NCBI RefSeq assembly: GCF_002118315.1
Contig: NZ_MTSZ01000001.1
Location: 496,001-560,000 of the forward strand
Direction of reading: 5' to 3'
DNA from: Kiloniella majae
GTDB taxonomy: Bacteria > Pseudomonadota > Alphaproteobacteria > Kiloniellales > Kiloniellaceae
Length of the DNA stretch: 64,000 nt
Below, one piece after another: positions 51,965-62,065 of the stretch. Numbering within the stretch: the stretch's first letter is position 1; every line of letters begins with the position of its first letter. Below the pieces are notes generated by a model. It had not been told where the DNA came from and did no database searches. It was given only the letters and a program-made list of their open reading frames with translations. Position numbers and translations under genes: made by a program.

Positions 51965-53935
51965 ATGAAGCTAAGTTTTTTTACAAACCTTGGCATACGA
52001 TTTCAGATTTTGGCGATTTGCCTTTTCTCTCTGTTGGGTTTTATCGCAGTTGGCGGTGTTTATCTGATCAGTAACCAGGTTCAAAAAGGCTATCTGCACA
52101 CACAGGACGAGGCACGTCACGTCCTTGAACTGGAAGAACGAATTGACAAAAATCTTCTTAATGCTCGTCGCCGGGAAAAGGATTTCTTGTTGCGACAGGA
52201 TGAAAAATATGTCGGGCAACACGCGGAAACTATGGCGAAAATTAACCAGTCCCTCAGCGAACTGGAAGAACATGCCCAAACCCCTGAAGTTGCAGGCTAT
52301 GCCAAAGAACTTAAAGGACTGTCCGCCACTTATGAAAAACAGTTTGCGACTGTCGTTCGCGATACAAAAATCATTGGTCTGAATGAAAAAGAAGGCCTGC
52401 AAGGTAAACTCCGTGGTGCGGTTCACAATGTTGAAGAACGCTTAAAATCCATAGAAAACGATAAGCTTACTGTTTTAATGCTGATGATGCGTCGTCATGA
52501 GAAGGATTTTCTCTTACGTCTTGACCCCAAATACATCGGCAGGATCGGGGACCGTATTGGCGAATTTAAAACCGCTATGAAAACAGAAGGTCTGGCAGCT
52601 GGTGATGAGAAAGAAATTACAGATCTTCTCGGCACTTATCAGGCTGCATTTAATGAACTGGCTGCCTTGAAACTGTCTCTTGAAGAGGATCAAAAAAAGC
52701 TCAGCACCGTCTATGCCGAGGGTGTACCCGCCCTACACGCCCTGGAGAAAGTATCAACTAGCGATTATGAAAATGCCAAACAACAGACCTTATCCAATGG
52801 TGAGAAAACAACCATCGTCATGGCTGCGGTTATTTTGATCACTGCGATAATAGTGTTTGTGATTGGCTGGTGGATCAGCAATCTTCTATCCCGCCCGATC
52901 CAGGGTTTGACATCGGTTATGGAAGACCTGACAAACGGGAACCGAGATGTTCACGTCCCCAATACCGAAGCAACAAACGAATTGGGGCAAATGGCAAACT
53001 CCGTCCTCTTTTTCAAAGATCAGCTTGTTGAAAATGAGCGTCTTAATCGCGAACAACAAACCGCACAGCAAGAGCAGCTGGAAAAAGCCAAGACAATGCG
53101 CGAACTGATTGCCAGCTTTGACACCGAGGTAACAAACGTCATCGCCCATGTGGATAAAGCCATTGACACCATGGCACAAACAGCACCATCCATGCGTCAA
53201 GCCGCGAGTGAGGTGAAAGGCAAATGTGACGTGTCTGCCCAGTCTGCAACGCGAGCAACCGAGAACGTGCAAACTGTCGCAACAGCTTCGGAAGAACTGT
53301 CAGCATCCATCAAGGAAATTGGCCGACAGGTTGAACAGTCCACAGCAGTCACACAGGAAGCTGTACAACAGGCTGACAGCACCCGCGGGATCATGTCGGA
53401 ACTGGCAGAATCAACCACAAAAATTGGTGAGGTCGTTGGCCTGATTACTGATATCGCAGAACAAACCAATCTGCTTGCACTAAACGCAACTATTGAAGCG
53501 GCCCGTGCAGGTGAAGCGGGCAAAGGTTTTGCCGTGGTTGCCAGCGAAGTGAAAAACCTGTCCAACCAGACATCAAAAGCCACCGACGAGATCGCGCTTC
53601 AGATCAATGGTGTTCAAGCCGCTTCCATGCAAGCAGCAGAGGCCATCACCAACATCACCACGACGATCCAGCGTGTTCATGAAATTGCTTCGGCCATCGC
53701 CGCTGCTGTTCAGGAACAGGCCGCTGCAACGTCGGAAATTGCGCGTTCTGTGGAAGAAACCGCAGGCATTGCCCAATCCATGCGTCAGGATCTGACAGAG
53801 ACATCAGACACGGCACAAAGCACGGAGCAGGCTGCAGGTAATCTTTTGACGACTGCAGATGATTTGACCAGTCAGTCCAATGTTCTCAGCAGTTCAATTC
53901 AGACGTTCCTGGGAAGCATTCGTTCCGCCGGATAA
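51965..53935 (+). CDS. Methyl-accepting chemotaxis protein
   Basis: About 656 residues. TM1 (about 12-35), a periplasmic helical sensor (about 36-280) in which two related blocks [17 protein letters not shown] (about 62-78) and [18 protein letters not shown] (about 178-195) suggest a duplicated helical bimodular sensor, TM2 (about 284-306), HAMP (about 307-360) and the signalling domain with the conserved hairpin tip [20 protein letters not shown] (about 499-518). ATG 51965 has GGAG and normal spacing; an upstream frame start is not used. The protein transmits ligand binding to CheA/CheW. A terminator follows at 53967. Confidence 0.95.
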   Translation: MKLSFFTNLGIRFQILAICLFSLLGFIAVGGVYLISNQVQKGYLHTQDEARHVLELEERIDKNLLNARRREKDFLLRQDEKYVGQHAETMAKINQSLSELEEHAQTPEVAGYAKELKGLSATYEKQFATVVRDTKIIGLNEKEGLQGKLRGAVHNVEERLKSIENDKLTVLMLMMRRHEKDFLLRLDPKYIGRIGDRIGEFKTAMKTEGLAAGDEKEITDLLGTYQAAFNELAALKLSLEEDQKKLSTVYAEGVPALHALEKVSTSDYENAKQQTLSNGEKTTIVMAAVILITAIIVFVIGWWISNLLSRPIQGLTSVMEDLTNGNRDVHVPNTEATNELGQMANSVLFFKDQLVENERLNREQQTAQQEQLEKAKTMRELIASFDTEVTNVIAHVDKAIDTMAQTAPSMRQAASEVKGKCDVSAQSATRATENVQTVATASEELSASIKEIGRQVEQSTAVTQEAVQQADSTRGIMSELAESTTKIGEVVGLITDIAEQTNLLALNATIEAARAGEAGKGFAVVASEVKNLSNQTSKATDEIALQINGVQAASMQAAEAITNITTTIQRVHEIASAIAAAVQEQAAATSEIARSVEETAGIAQSMRQDLTETSDTAQSTEQAAGNLLTTADDLTSQSNVLSSSIQTFLGSIRSAG

Positions 53936-53966
53936 CTTGTTTTATCAAAACAGGTGATGTAACGAC

Positions 53967-54003
53967 AAACAGGTCAGTTCAAATAGAGCTGACCTGTTTT
54001 TCT
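53967..54003 (+). terminator. Rho-independent terminator of the chemoreceptor gene
   Basis: AAACAGGTCAG (53967-53977) and CTGACCTGTTT (53989-53999) form a perfect 11-bp stem with an 11-base loop, followed by T residues. Confidence 0.88.
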
Positions 54004-54005
54004 AT

Positions 54006-54032
54006 TCTACCTTCACTGCTCTACCTTCACTG
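54006..54032. repeat. 13-bp direct duplication near a gene end
   Basis: TCTACCTTCACTG occurs at 54006-54018 and again at 54020-54032. It lies just after the stop of the minus-strand gene at 54049, another short tandem repeat at a gene 3' end. Confidence 0.7.
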
Positions 54033-54048
54033 GCAGATACTCAATACT

Positions 54049-55143
54049 TTACTGCAGCCCAATCGCCTGAACTTTGGCATCAAACCAGGTGGGATAGTCA
54101 TCAATCAACTGGCCCGGTTTTAGCTTTTCCTGTTGAGCCAAAGCCTCTTCATAAATACGCGTACGTTCAGCATGATAATAGGCACGCCGCACCGGACTAA
54201 TATAACGATCCGGCACGCCCTTGTTCAGCTTGTCATAAAGCTTTTGCACACCCGCGGGAATTGCCGTGATATTCCGGTTGATATCAACCCGTGTCACAGC
54301 CAGCGCCTGACGAATTTTCTCCCCCGGTAGCCCCGTTATACGCTCCAGAGAGTCCAGCTGTGCCTGAATGGTTCGCACCATCAACTCCCCCCGCCAATCC
54401 ACACGCTTTTGCAACAGATCATCAAAATAGGCAACAGTGCTCATGCGCGCAGATACAAGCCACGAATTCTCGAGCACAAGTTCGTTTTCCTCCCCTGCCT
54501 TACCAACAACAGCACGGGCTTCTTCCGATGACAGGTAAGTCCTGTTATTAAGGCCCGGCCCTTCATAGCGGGTTAACAGCTTGTCCCAGCTAACTTGTTC
54601 AGGAACAGTAATGCTCCAGCTTTTTTCACCCGGTTTATTCGGGATACCAAGATCCATTACCAAGCCGTAATGTCGCCCCGACGTATCACCTTTCTCACGC
54701 AAGATCAGTTTTAGCTTCACATCATAGAGTGCCAGTTGCGACCAGCTTTCTTCGGAAAGTTCGCTCAAACGTGCCCGTCCACCCGGGGCTGGCGGCAAAG
54801 GCAAATAGGCGTTTGAATGAATGTTCCAAACAATTTGGCCTTCTGTAATAGCGTGGGGGCCACCATTCTCTATCTGCCAGCGAAAGCTATAATCAATGCC
54901 GGGTAAAAAGATCTTTGGCTTTTGATCACTTGGACTCTTGGCAGTGTTTTCACCCATCATCTGCTTATTAAAAGACAGGAACTGATGATCCCCCTCACCG
55001 CGCCCGGAAACATCCGCATAAGCGGCAATATTCCCCTGCCCACTGGCATAGATCATGCTGATCACAAAGGCAGAGATCACGATCTTTTTGATAAAGGCCC
55101 ATTTTGAGGGTTTCGCTTTTCCAAGCTTTAATTTTCCAACCAT
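54049..55143 (-). CDS. Hypothetical exported/anchored protein, partner of 55128 gene
   Basis: A 364-residue protein with a basic N-terminus and one hydrophobic segment (about 22-42), so an inner-membrane anchor or signal. The rest is a soluble, mixed alpha/beta periplasmic domain with no recognised motif; the N-terminal half contains FRWQIENGGPHAITEGQIVW and the C-terminal half is helical with AYYHAERTRIYEEALAQQEK. It starts within the 3' end of the upstream gene (overlap 16 bp), so the two form a coupled pair. The function is unknown. Confidence 0.72.
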   Translation of the reverse strand: MVGKLKLGKAKPSKWAFIKKIVISAFVISMIYASGQGNIAAYADVSGRGEGDHQFLSFNKQMMGENTAKSPSDQKPKIFLPGIDYSFRWQIENGGPHAITEGQIVWNIHSNAYLPLPPAPGGRARLSELSEESWSQLALYDVKLKLILREKGDTSGRHYGLVMDLGIPNKPGEKSWSITVPEQVSWDKLLTRYEGPGLNNRTYLSSEEARAVVGKAGEENELVLENSWLVSARMSTVAYFDDLLQKRVDWRGELMVRTIQAQLDSLERITGLPGEKIRQALAVTRVDINRNITAIPAGVQKLYDKLNKGVPDRYISPVRRAYYHAERTRIYEEALAQQEKLKPGQLIDDYPTWFDAKVQAIGLQ

Positions 55144-56291
55144 GCATCAACCTCCTTCACAAAAAGGTTCACGCGCTGTAATCGACTGTAATTCAATTCA
55201 TTCGGCTGTAGCTGAACCGCTCCGGTCTTAAGCGGGAGCTGACTTTCCTCCGCCAGCAGAAAATACCCTTCGATCAGGTAATTCGCCGCAATTGGCACGA
55301 CCGTTTTTTCATTTTCAACAAAGTCACGAACCTGCGGAATGTGATGGGCACCATAACTCAATAAGGCAAAGGCCACTCCGCCATAAAGCGCATAGCGGAA
55401 ACGATACCGACTAAAAATAGAGACGATAAAAACAGCCAGCAAAACGATGCCAGAGAGAATAGCGAGATTGATCCATTCTCCCCACGCCATCGCCGGAGTT
55501 AACAAAGGCGAGACCAGCGCCAGCGCAGGCAGAGTAATATAGACAGCCAGCACAATCAGGCCACTGACAAAGCCTAAGAAACCGCCTCTGGATCTTTTAT
55601 CAACATCACTATCCCAAACATAGGGTGATGGATCTCTATCTTCCCTGTCCAAGCGACTATCCTGATCATAATCGTCCCTTGTCTTTTCTCGATTGACCTT
55701 GCGATCAAGGGGAGAGAAATCATCCAAATCAATCCCTCCGCGTTCCATACCAATATCGGCACTGTTGGCCCGACCTGTATCTGTTTTTCCAGCTTGCGCT
55801 TCCGAAGAACGCGGGCGGGTCAGTTTTTCTAACAAAGGCTGCTCAGCAAAAAGGGGTTTCTCCTCTAGCAAAAAGACATCTTCATCCTGATCCTCATTGT
55901 CTGACAGATAGCTGTCCAGTGAAGCTTCGGCAACCTCCTCCTCCTGTACGTTTTCTTCCTTATCAAGGGCAACATCTTCTTTTTGCTCATCCTTCTCTGA
56001 TCTATCTTCTTCAGACAGGTCATTAGAAATATCATCTTTACCAACAGAAGAAGGGGATGATTTTTCGGAAAGAATACGCCGAACAGCTTCATCAAAATTT
56101 GCTGTTTCAATCAAAAGGGATCGCTCGTCCAGGGCGGGATCTTTTTTAGTAAGGCTGGTCACAAAGCTTTGCCGTGCCTGAAGCAGATAATCAACCAGAT
56201 CATCTGTTTCCATGTCATGTAATGACGGCAGCCCCTCTTTTAAAACTCTGACTTTTTCTTCTGGCAACCTCAACTCCGGCCTGATTTGCAC
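55128..56291 (-). CDS. Hypothetical membrane protein with long acidic N-terminus
   Basis: A 387-residue protein starting with GTG. Residues 1-70 look helical and folded; about 80-235 is a strongly acidic, low-complexity region (many Asp/Glu/Ser/Arg), then three hydrophobic segments (about 238-262, 268-290, 300-316) and a periplasmic C-terminal part of about 70 residues. No family is recognised. Its last codons overlap the start of the 54049 gene by 16 bp. The layout (cytoplasmic acidic arm, membrane bundle, periplasmic partner) is compatible with an envelope complex. Confidence 0.7.
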   Translation of the reverse strand: MQIRPELRLPEEKVRVLKEGLPSLHDMETDDLVDYLLQARQSFVTSLTKKDPALDERSLLIETANFDEAVRRILSEKSSPSSVGKDDISNDLSEEDRSEKDEQKEDVALDKEENVQEEEVAEASLDSYLSDNEDQDEDVFLLEEKPLFAEQPLLEKLTRPRSSEAQAGKTDTGRANSADIGMERGGIDLDDFSPLDRKVNREKTRDDYDQDSRLDREDRDPSPYVWDSDVDKRSRGGFLGFVSGLIVLAVYITLPALALVSPLLTPAMAWGEWINLAILSGIVLLAVFIVSIFSRYRFRYALYGGVAFALLSYGAHHIPQVRDFVENEKTVVPIAANYLIEGYFLLAEESQLPLKTGAVQLQPNELNYSRLQRVNLFVKEVDAWLEN

Positions 56292-56608
56292 ACTTTTTCA
56301 CAAACACGACAACGCCCCGTTTTCAAATATCTCAACCAGCCCCCTAGCCTTTATCTCCGGCACCTATCCCCATAAGTTCCGATTGCTAGCGATCAGTTAC
56401 AGAGATATTCACCCCACCTGTCATCTGCTGTTTGTACCATCTGGGTCGTATCTTACCCCTGTTCTTGCAAAAAGGGAGATCTTTTTCGTGATTAATTCTC
56501 TCAATTTCTGATTTCTTCTTTTTACGTCAGTATCTTGGCTTGGCGTTCTATCAGACCAGTACCTAATCTGTAGGTAAATTATCACACAGTTACTTATTCG
56601 GCGGTTAT
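56292..56608. other. Intergenic region between minus-strand genes
   Basis: About 315 bp, presumably holding the promoter of the 55128/54049 pair. No gene, repeat or strong hairpin is seen. Confidence 0.5.
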
Positions 56609-57196
56609 TTATTTAAGCGGCACGTCACGCGTGCTATCCAGACAGCGCTTTTCAAAACTGTCTGCTTTATAGGGCATAACCAACTCAGGCTTATCTTCGG
56701 CATAAATTACCTCCAGATGATCATGGGGAAAGGCTTCCCAATAGCTCTTTTGACCAATCTGCTTGGCAAAGCTTGTCTCTATCGCCTCTCCCTGATGCTC
56801 ATAGCGCAGCAACACATAAAACCCGCGACCCATGCGAGATTTTGTGCCCATAACCTTGGCCTTTGCCACCTGTCCACGGCTATAGACATGGGCCATGCTT
56901 CCAATCATTTCAATCAGGGTCCACCAGATATAAAGCGCAATCAACGACCCAAAAAAGACAGGAACAGTCAGATCAGGATTAAAAGAAATCCCGTCCGCAG
57001 GATTAAAGATAACAGCCCCCATGACCCATAAAATTACCAGCGCAATCACAAGCGCCAACAGGCTGTAAAACAGATAGCGCGCGAGATAATAAGAAACGGC
57101 CCCCGATCTAATATGCCCGGCGGCTTTCAAGTCACGATAAAAGGGCCAAAAATCCCGCGCCCCGATTTTCAGGAAAAATTCAAATAAAGCTGTCAT
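56609..57196 (-). CDS. DUF3592-like membrane protein
   Basis: About 195 residues. An N-terminal amphipathic stretch is followed by two hydrophobic segments (about 40-62 and 78-100) and a soluble C-terminal domain. That domain, VYSRGQVAKAKVMGTKSRMG ... GFYVLLRYEHQG ... KQIGQKSYWEAFPHDHLEVIYAED (about 110-180), resembles the DUF3592 beta-barrel of membrane proteins. ATG 57196 is preferred to a frame start nine residues upstream. Function is unknown. It is a single-gene unit. Confidence 0.7.
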   Translation of the reverse strand: MTALFEFFLKIGARDFWPFYRDLKAAGHIRSGAVSYYLARYLFYSLLALVIALVILWVMGAVIFNPADGISFNPDLTVPVFFGSLIALYIWWTLIEMIGSMAHVYSRGQVAKAKVMGTKSRMGRGFYVLLRYEHQGEAIETSFAKQIGQKSYWEAFPHDHLEVIYAEDKPELVMPYKADSFEKRCLDSTRDVPLK

Positions 57197-57371
57197 GAAG
57201 AATCTTAGTTGGTGAGAATACAAAACTGCCCACAGTGTGCCTGTCTCCAGCCTCTAAAGCAAAACTTTAAAGCATTGCAAAAATTACGCAATCATAGATT
57301 GAATTTTATTTTGGAAAAATGTTTATATAAAAATATTGACCTTCCTAGAACCAAAGAATCGAATTAACGAC

Positions 57372-57941
57372 ATGTATAAAAATTCAAAGTATGAGCTAGA
57401 AAAATCTCCACTAACTATGACAATTGCATTGATAGGATTAATCATTGCGGTGACAGGGTTAATTATTGCCCTCGTCGGAAGCCCTTTTGCAAAAGGAGGC
57501 TATTTTAACCCAATCCTACCTAGCATTGATATAACAGAAGAATATATCCAACCAAACGACACAGAGATTAAAGGTAAATATAAAAGTATTGTAACACTAG
57601 AAAACATTGGAGATACGGCAGCAATTATAGAATCTGAAGTTATCCTTTTAAATCGCCATCAAAATAAGATTTTAAATTTATCAGAAGATAATATCTCTGA
57701 AAAAAAAGTCGAGTTCCAAAAAAAGTCAAAAAAAAGCTTCATTTTAACATCAAATGAAATACCTGTTTATTTGATCTTTTGTTATCAAGCCACAGCCGTA
57801 AATAGTGGTGCTAAAATCAAAGCAAGTAGTGCTTACTACCTAAAAAGCTCCCCCACAACAATAGATAGTATTGAAACTTATTACATAGCAGGCCGTGCTA
57901 AGTTTAAAGCACTACGCGAAGAGTGTATAAGCACAATTTAA
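57372..57941 (+). CDS. Low-GC single-pass membrane protein, possibly acquired
   Basis: About 189 residues: a short N-terminal tail, one hydrophobic segment (about 16-38) and an extracytoplasmic domain that alternates beta strands (EYIQPNDTEIKGKYKSIVTL, AAIIESEVILLNR, FILTSNEIPVYLIFCYQ). Base composition is clearly poorer in G+C than the flanking genes and codons end mostly in A or T, which suggests recent transfer. ATG 57372 is used; the TTG-started frame from 57336 is less likely. No family is recognised. It sits between two ordinary genes. Confidence 0.6.
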   Translation: MYKNSKYELEKSPLTMTIALIGLIIAVTGLIIALVGSPFAKGGYFNPILPSIDITEEYIQPNDTEIKGKYKSIVTLENIGDTAAIIESEVILLNRHQNKILNLSEDNISEKKVEFQKKSKKSFILTSNEIPVYLIFCYQATAVNSGAKIKASSAYYLKSSPTTIDSIETYYIAGRAKFKALREECISTI

Positions 57942-57944
57942 TTT

Positions 57945-58808
57945 TTATTCGAACTCTTCTTCCAGCCATTCGATAAAGGCACGGCTGGAGGGTGTCTGGC
58001 TATGGCGAGCCGGTTGCATCAGGTAGTAGGCTTCCTGCATCGGGGCTTCATGGGCAAAGGGTTTAACCAGTCGCCCCTGCGCGATCAGATCCTGAACCAG
58101 TACATCATGCCCCATGGCAAGGCCCGCTCCATGTACGGCGGCATTGATGGAGATACTGTAGGTTGAGGCAAGGTTGACTGATTGGCTTTCGGGCAAAGCC
58201 TTTCCCTGATCACCAAGCCAGCCATTCCAGGAACAGGTAATACCGCTACAATCAAACAGCCGATCTTTGTGCCAATCAGCATTTTCAGCAACTCCCGGAG
58301 AACAGACGGGATAATAATTGCCTTGGGATAACAACTTTGCATCTGTATCCCGCGCTACATCCCGCCCAAAACGAATAAGAAGCGACGCAGAGGGTTCTGT
58401 TGAATTGGTCCAGAGTTCCGGCACCACGTTTAACGTCAACCAGGGATAGCGATTAAAAAGGCTATTCATCCTTGGGGTCAGCCAAAAGACCGAAAAAGAC
58501 ATGTTGCACTGTAGGGTCAACCGCCGCCCCCTGTCTCCGCCCGTTAAGGAAAGTGTTCCGCTTTGCAGACGTTCAAAAGCATCCTGAATAATCGGTAGAT
58601 AGCTCTCTCCGGCTTCGGTGAGTAACAGAACCCTTGGTTGGCGCACAAAAAGCGGCAACCCCAACGACTGTTCCAAGCTCTTGATCTGTTGAGAGACCGC
58701 AGATTGCGTCATGTTCAATTCACGCGCCGCCCCGGTAAAAGATAGATGCCGGGCCGAGGCTTCAAAAGCGCGTAACCAGTTCAAAGGGGGAAGATTTTGA
58801 CCGTTCAT
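57945..58808 (-). CDS. LysR-family regulator (GcvA-like)
   Basis: A 287-residue LysR protein of the GcvA branch. Start LPPLNWLRAFEASARHLSFT (about 5-24) and the helix-turn-helix GAARELNMTQSAVSQQIKSL (about 25-44) are typical. The C-terminal effector domain is complete. It is divergent from the class II aldolase gene, with 176 bp between the starts, so it probably controls it. It is not part of a glycine cleavage operon here. Confidence 0.92.
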   Translation of the reverse strand: MNGQNLPPLNWLRAFEASARHLSFTGAARELNMTQSAVSQQIKSLEQSLGLPLFVRQPRVLLLTEAGESYLPIIQDAFERLQSGTLSLTGGDRGRRLTLQCNMSFSVFWLTPRMNSLFNRYPWLTLNVVPELWTNSTEPSASLLIRFGRDVARDTDAKLLSQGNYYPVCSPGVAENADWHKDRLFDCSGITCSWNGWLGDQGKALPESQSVNLASTYSISINAAVHGAGLAMGHDVLVQDLIAQGRLVKPFAHEAPMQEAYYLMQPARHSQTPSSRAFIEWLEEEFE

Positions 58809-58984
58809 GTCTTTACCGTCAGCTATGTTACAAATCCAGATTTAGAGAAATATCTTTAACCATAAGAAATCCATAAGTTTGACTAATGACAGTACTCTCT
58901 TTTTCTCGTTTGTAAATATTCAGGGCTGCAAGCAAGCTGTTCGTCAAGATGAAGGGTTATTATAAAGCGTCAGGAAACGAGAAC

Positions 58985-59752
58985 ATGCAGAATATTCATA
59001 GCAACGGGCCGTCCAACATAACTGACGCCAAAGAATGGGCACTTCGTGTCGATCTCGCGGCGGCTTTTCGCTTGGCAGTTCATTTTGACTGGCATGAGTC
59101 CGTGGGAAATCATTTCTCGGCGGCGGTGTCTGCTGACGGTAAAAAGTTTCTCTTAAATCCCAAGTGGAAGCACTTTTCAGATATCAGGGCCAGTGATCTC
59201 TTGCTTCTAGATGCCGATGATCCCGAAGTTATGAACGGGCCTGATGCGCCCGATCCGACAGCATGGTGTATTCATGGTGCCGTGCATGCCGCAGTTCCCA
59301 ATGCCCGCGTTCTGCTGCACTGTCACCCAACCTATGCCACGGTACTGGCAACGCTTAAAGACCCGACCATTAAACCTATCGATCAGAATACTGCCCGCTT
59401 TTTCAATCGCATTGCCATCGATCTCAATTTTGAGGGCCTTGCAGATGAAGCCAAAGAAGGCCAGCGTATCGCCCGTGCCTTTGGCAACCAGTCCGTCATG
59501 ATGATGGGTAATCACGGTGTATCTGTCGCTGCAGATACTGTTGCCGAAGCTTTCGAAGATCTCTACTTCCTTGAACGCGCGGCGAAAACATTGGTCCTAG
59601 CCTATTCTACTGGACAGGATCTAAACATCATGAGCGACGACATCGCAGAAAAAACCGCCCGCAGCTGGGAAGATTTCAGCGACGCCTCCTTTGCCCACTT
59701 TGACCACTTGAAGTCCATGCTGGATAAAACAGATCCGTCTTATCGGGAATAA
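58985..59752 (+). CDS. Class II aldolase/adducin-family protein
   Basis: About 255 residues. The family's zinc ligands are visible as HCHPTY (about 112-117) and the GNHGVSVAAD His (about 178-187). Such proteins cleave sugar phosphates or act as decarboxylases/epimerases; the substrate cannot be read. ATG 58985 has AGGA nine bases upstream and is preferred to ATG 58949. It faces the LysR gene, which is the probable regulator. Confidence 0.88.
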   Translation: MQNIHSNGPSNITDAKEWALRVDLAAAFRLAVHFDWHESVGNHFSAAVSADGKKFLLNPKWKHFSDIRASDLLLLDADDPEVMNGPDAPDPTAWCIHGAVHAAVPNARVLLHCHPTYATVLATLKDPTIKPIDQNTARFFNRIAIDLNFEGLADEAKEGQRIARAFGNQSVMMMGNHGVSVAADTVAEAFEDLYFLERAAKTLVLAYSTGQDLNIMSDDIAEKTARSWEDFSDASFAHFDHLKSMLDKTDPSYRE

Positions 59753-59822
59753 GGAATATCGCTGGAACTTCATTTCTAGCTAAACTGGATAGGTTCTCAG
59801 TTAGATCCCGTAGATTCTAGAG

Positions 59823-60269
59823 CTAAATCCAGCGGCGCACTTTTTGGCAATAGGCATCGTACTCAGCCCCGAATTTTTGCCGCATGGCCTTTTCCTCGAA
59901 GGCAATATACCAACGATCTGTGATCAACAGAAACACAACCGCCAAAGCCAATGAACTATAGGCACCGCCCATAAGAAACGCGAGCGCAAACAAAGATGTA
60001 ACGAACCCCAGATACATCGGATTTCGCGACCATTTAAAAACCCCTTCGGTAACCAGTAAATCCGGTTCGCCAAAAGTCATGATGTTTGTTCCCTTTTTCC
60101 GAAACAGCCGACTGCCGGAAAAGGCCAATATCAAGCCCGCAATAACAACAGGAAGTGTCAGCAGATGATAATTCTCTGGTACGTGATGCGGAGATCCTTG
60201 CAACCAACAGCTCACAGCCATAAGGATGACAAATAATAAAAACAGGATAGGTGGCAGAAGTTTTTTCAT
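59823..60269 (-). CDS. Isoprenylcysteine carboxyl methyltransferase-family membrane protein
   Basis: A 148-residue protein with about four hydrophobic segments and the ICMT/PEMT family signature: GVFKWSRNPMYLGFV (about 77-91) and the C-terminal EEKAMRQKFGAEYDAYCQKVRRWI segment (about 125-148, shown in part). Members methylate small lipids or protein carboxyl groups using SAM at the membrane. It lies 130 bp downstream of a Crp/Fnr gene on the same strand. Confidence 0.88.
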   Translation of the reverse strand: MKKLLPPILFLLFVILMAVSCWLQGSPHHVPENYHLLTLPVVIAGLILAFSGSRLFRKKGTNIMTFGEPDLLVTEGVFKWSRNPMYLGFVTSLFALAFLMGGAYSSLALAVVFLLITDRWYIAFEEKAMRQKFGAEYDAYCQKVRRWI

Positions 60270-60399
60270 TTCATCACTCCGGTCAGAGAAATTTACTCAG
60301 CGAGACTTTTACGAGTAGCTCTAGGAGTGATCTATGTAGATGATATGTCTGCATCGCGCCTTAACATATGTTAAGAGCCTCAATACAAAATGAAAATTG

Positions 60400-60975
60400 C
60401 TATATAAGTCCCATCTCTTTGCGAATGCGGGACAGACTGACATCTGTAATCCCCAAATACATCGCAACATGTCGCAAGGGAACAAGGCTGCTCTCTGTCC
60501 CAAATTCAGCAAGAAACGCCTCATACCTCTCTCGTGCAGAAAGCATTAAAAACGCAGCTTCCCGACGCTCTTTTTTCAACGCAAGATTTTCATAGACCCG
60601 ACGTAGAAACAAAGCCCAGTTGTTGTTGGTTTCCGAAAGTTCAATTAAGTCGCCATATTTTATCGCTGCTGTTTCACAGGATGTTATGGTCTGGGTATAA
60701 AAAGGACTGGTGTCACCACTCACCACTGTAGAAATACTTGCAAAAGCCCCACCCGCTTTGACCAGAGATTTGTTTCTCTCGCGGCCTTCTCTATCAACAT
60801 AAAAATAGCGGCCAATTCCCCGGGTCAGGAAATGAATTTCCTCTGGCTTGTCATCTGCAGAAAAAATAATCTCGCCTGCCTTATAGGATCGAAACTGAAA
60901 CAGGGGTTTTGCGCTTTCCCATTCACCGGAAGTTACTGGCGCGAGTTTCTGAATGATCTGTAATAGCTTGCACAT
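60400..60975 (-). CDS. Crp/Fnr-family transcriptional regulator
   Basis: A 191-residue protein with an N-terminal cyclic-nucleotide-binding-type beta barrel (about 20-130: FRSYKAGEIIFSADDKPEEI, then FLTRGIGRYFYV) and a C-terminal winged helix (LVPLRHVAMYLGITDVSLSR, about 164-183). The Cys at residue 2 and one at about 109 are too few for an Fnr iron-sulfur cluster. It resembles the short Crp-like regulators that act without cAMP. The neighbouring ICMT-like gene is a possible target. Confidence 0.88.
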   Translation of the reverse strand: MCKLLQIIQKLAPVTSGEWESAKPLFQFRSYKAGEIIFSADDKPEEIHFLTRGIGRYFYVDREGRERNKSLVKAGGAFASISTVVSGDTSPFYTQTITSCETAAIKYGDLIELSETNNNWALFLRRVYENLALKKERREAAFLMLSARERYEAFLAEFGTESSLVPLRHVAMYLGITDVSLSRIRKEMGLI

Positions 60976-61087
60976 AAATATTGTATAGAACTGACCTGTG
61001 TCAGATACAATTTTAATCTTTGATAATTCTAGTGTTTGATAATCTCAGCAGCAGACAATCTGAATTTTTGCCGCCTTAAGTAGCACC

Positions 61088-61951
61088 TCAAGACGTCTCA
61101 TCATCGGTCAGGCGCTTCATGTAGCGATCATAGGCACCGCTTTCACGGAATTCTTTCAGGCCTTTGTTAAAGCGGGCCATGAGTTCTGCGCTGTTTTCCA
61201 GTGCTTTTGGAAAGAGAACATAACTCAAGTTATTGAGAATTGCTTTGGGATGATGTGTTATCCGGGCACGCTCCTCGGCAGAGAAGTGGTTCATAAGGGC
61301 AAAATACCCGACTGACTTTTCCTGGGGATAGATCTGGATACGGTCCGTCAGCAGTTTATGAAAATTTACTTCATCGCTTGGCCCACGATCCATAACCAAC
61401 ATGCCGTCTGCGACAGCTGCATCCAGTTCCGGACCATAGCTGTATTTAATCCCTCCCCCAAGGCGATACACCTTGAGGTCATTTATATTTTCCCAATCAA
61501 AATCCAGATCTTTGCGATGAAAAAAGACGAACTGTTCTTTGAGGATGGGATCACTGAAAAGGAACTCTTGCTCACGTTCTTGTTTATGCATCCAGACGCC
61601 CATGGCCTGAAATCCGCCTAAAGAAGTTTCGTGGTAACCTCGCCCCCATGGTAAAAAGGTAAGCTCTGCTTCGATACCTTGCGAGGCAAAGATCTCAACG
61701 ATCATTTCCGCAACAACGCCCTTACCTTCCAGTTCCTGTGTCAGGAAAGGCGGCCATTCACCTATGGTAACGGTAACTTTCTCTGAAACCTTTTCCGAAT
61801 TTGTATTGAGAACCTTGTTTTCAGTAGCCAATGTCGCACTTGGCAGAAACAGGTTAAGAGCCAGACAGGAAAAGAAAACAAGCAAAGTTACCTGAGCGAA
61901 AATCCGGCCCAAACAATCAGAGCGTAAAGTTTTTAACGCACTTTCTGTCAT
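61088..61951 (-). CDS. Exported type 2 solute-binding-like protein (SBP_bac_3)
   Basis: About 287 residues with an N-terminal signal segment (about 15-38). The mature part contains VTIGEWPPFLTQEL, FLPWGRGYHE and a C-terminal hinge region typical for this family. The length between the two lobes is normal. No ABC transporter components are adjacent, making it one of at least four SBP-like orphans in the window. ATG 61951 has GGGG just upstream and is preferred to an upstream TTG. Confidence 0.8.
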   Translation of the reverse strand: MTESALKTLRSDCLGRIFAQVTLLVFFSCLALNLFLPSATLATENKVLNTNSEKVSEKVTVTIGEWPPFLTQELEGKGVVAEMIVEIFASQGIEAELTFLPWGRGYHETSLGGFQAMGVWMHKQEREQEFLFSDPILKEQFVFFHRKDLDFDWENINDLKVYRLGGGIKYSYGPELDAAVADGMLVMDRGPSDEVNFHKLLTDRIQIYPQEKSVGYFALMNHFSAEERARITHHPKAILNNLSYVLFPKALENSAELMARFNKGLKEFRESGAYDRYMKRLTDDETS

Positions 61952-62065
61952 ACCCACCAACCCCTTTCACATGCCTGCCCATCACAACAAGATAGGGCAA
62001 GTGTCAAAAGATTTTTTCCTCATACTACCAGATTATGCCAATCAGTGTTATCAATTTTTCCGGAG

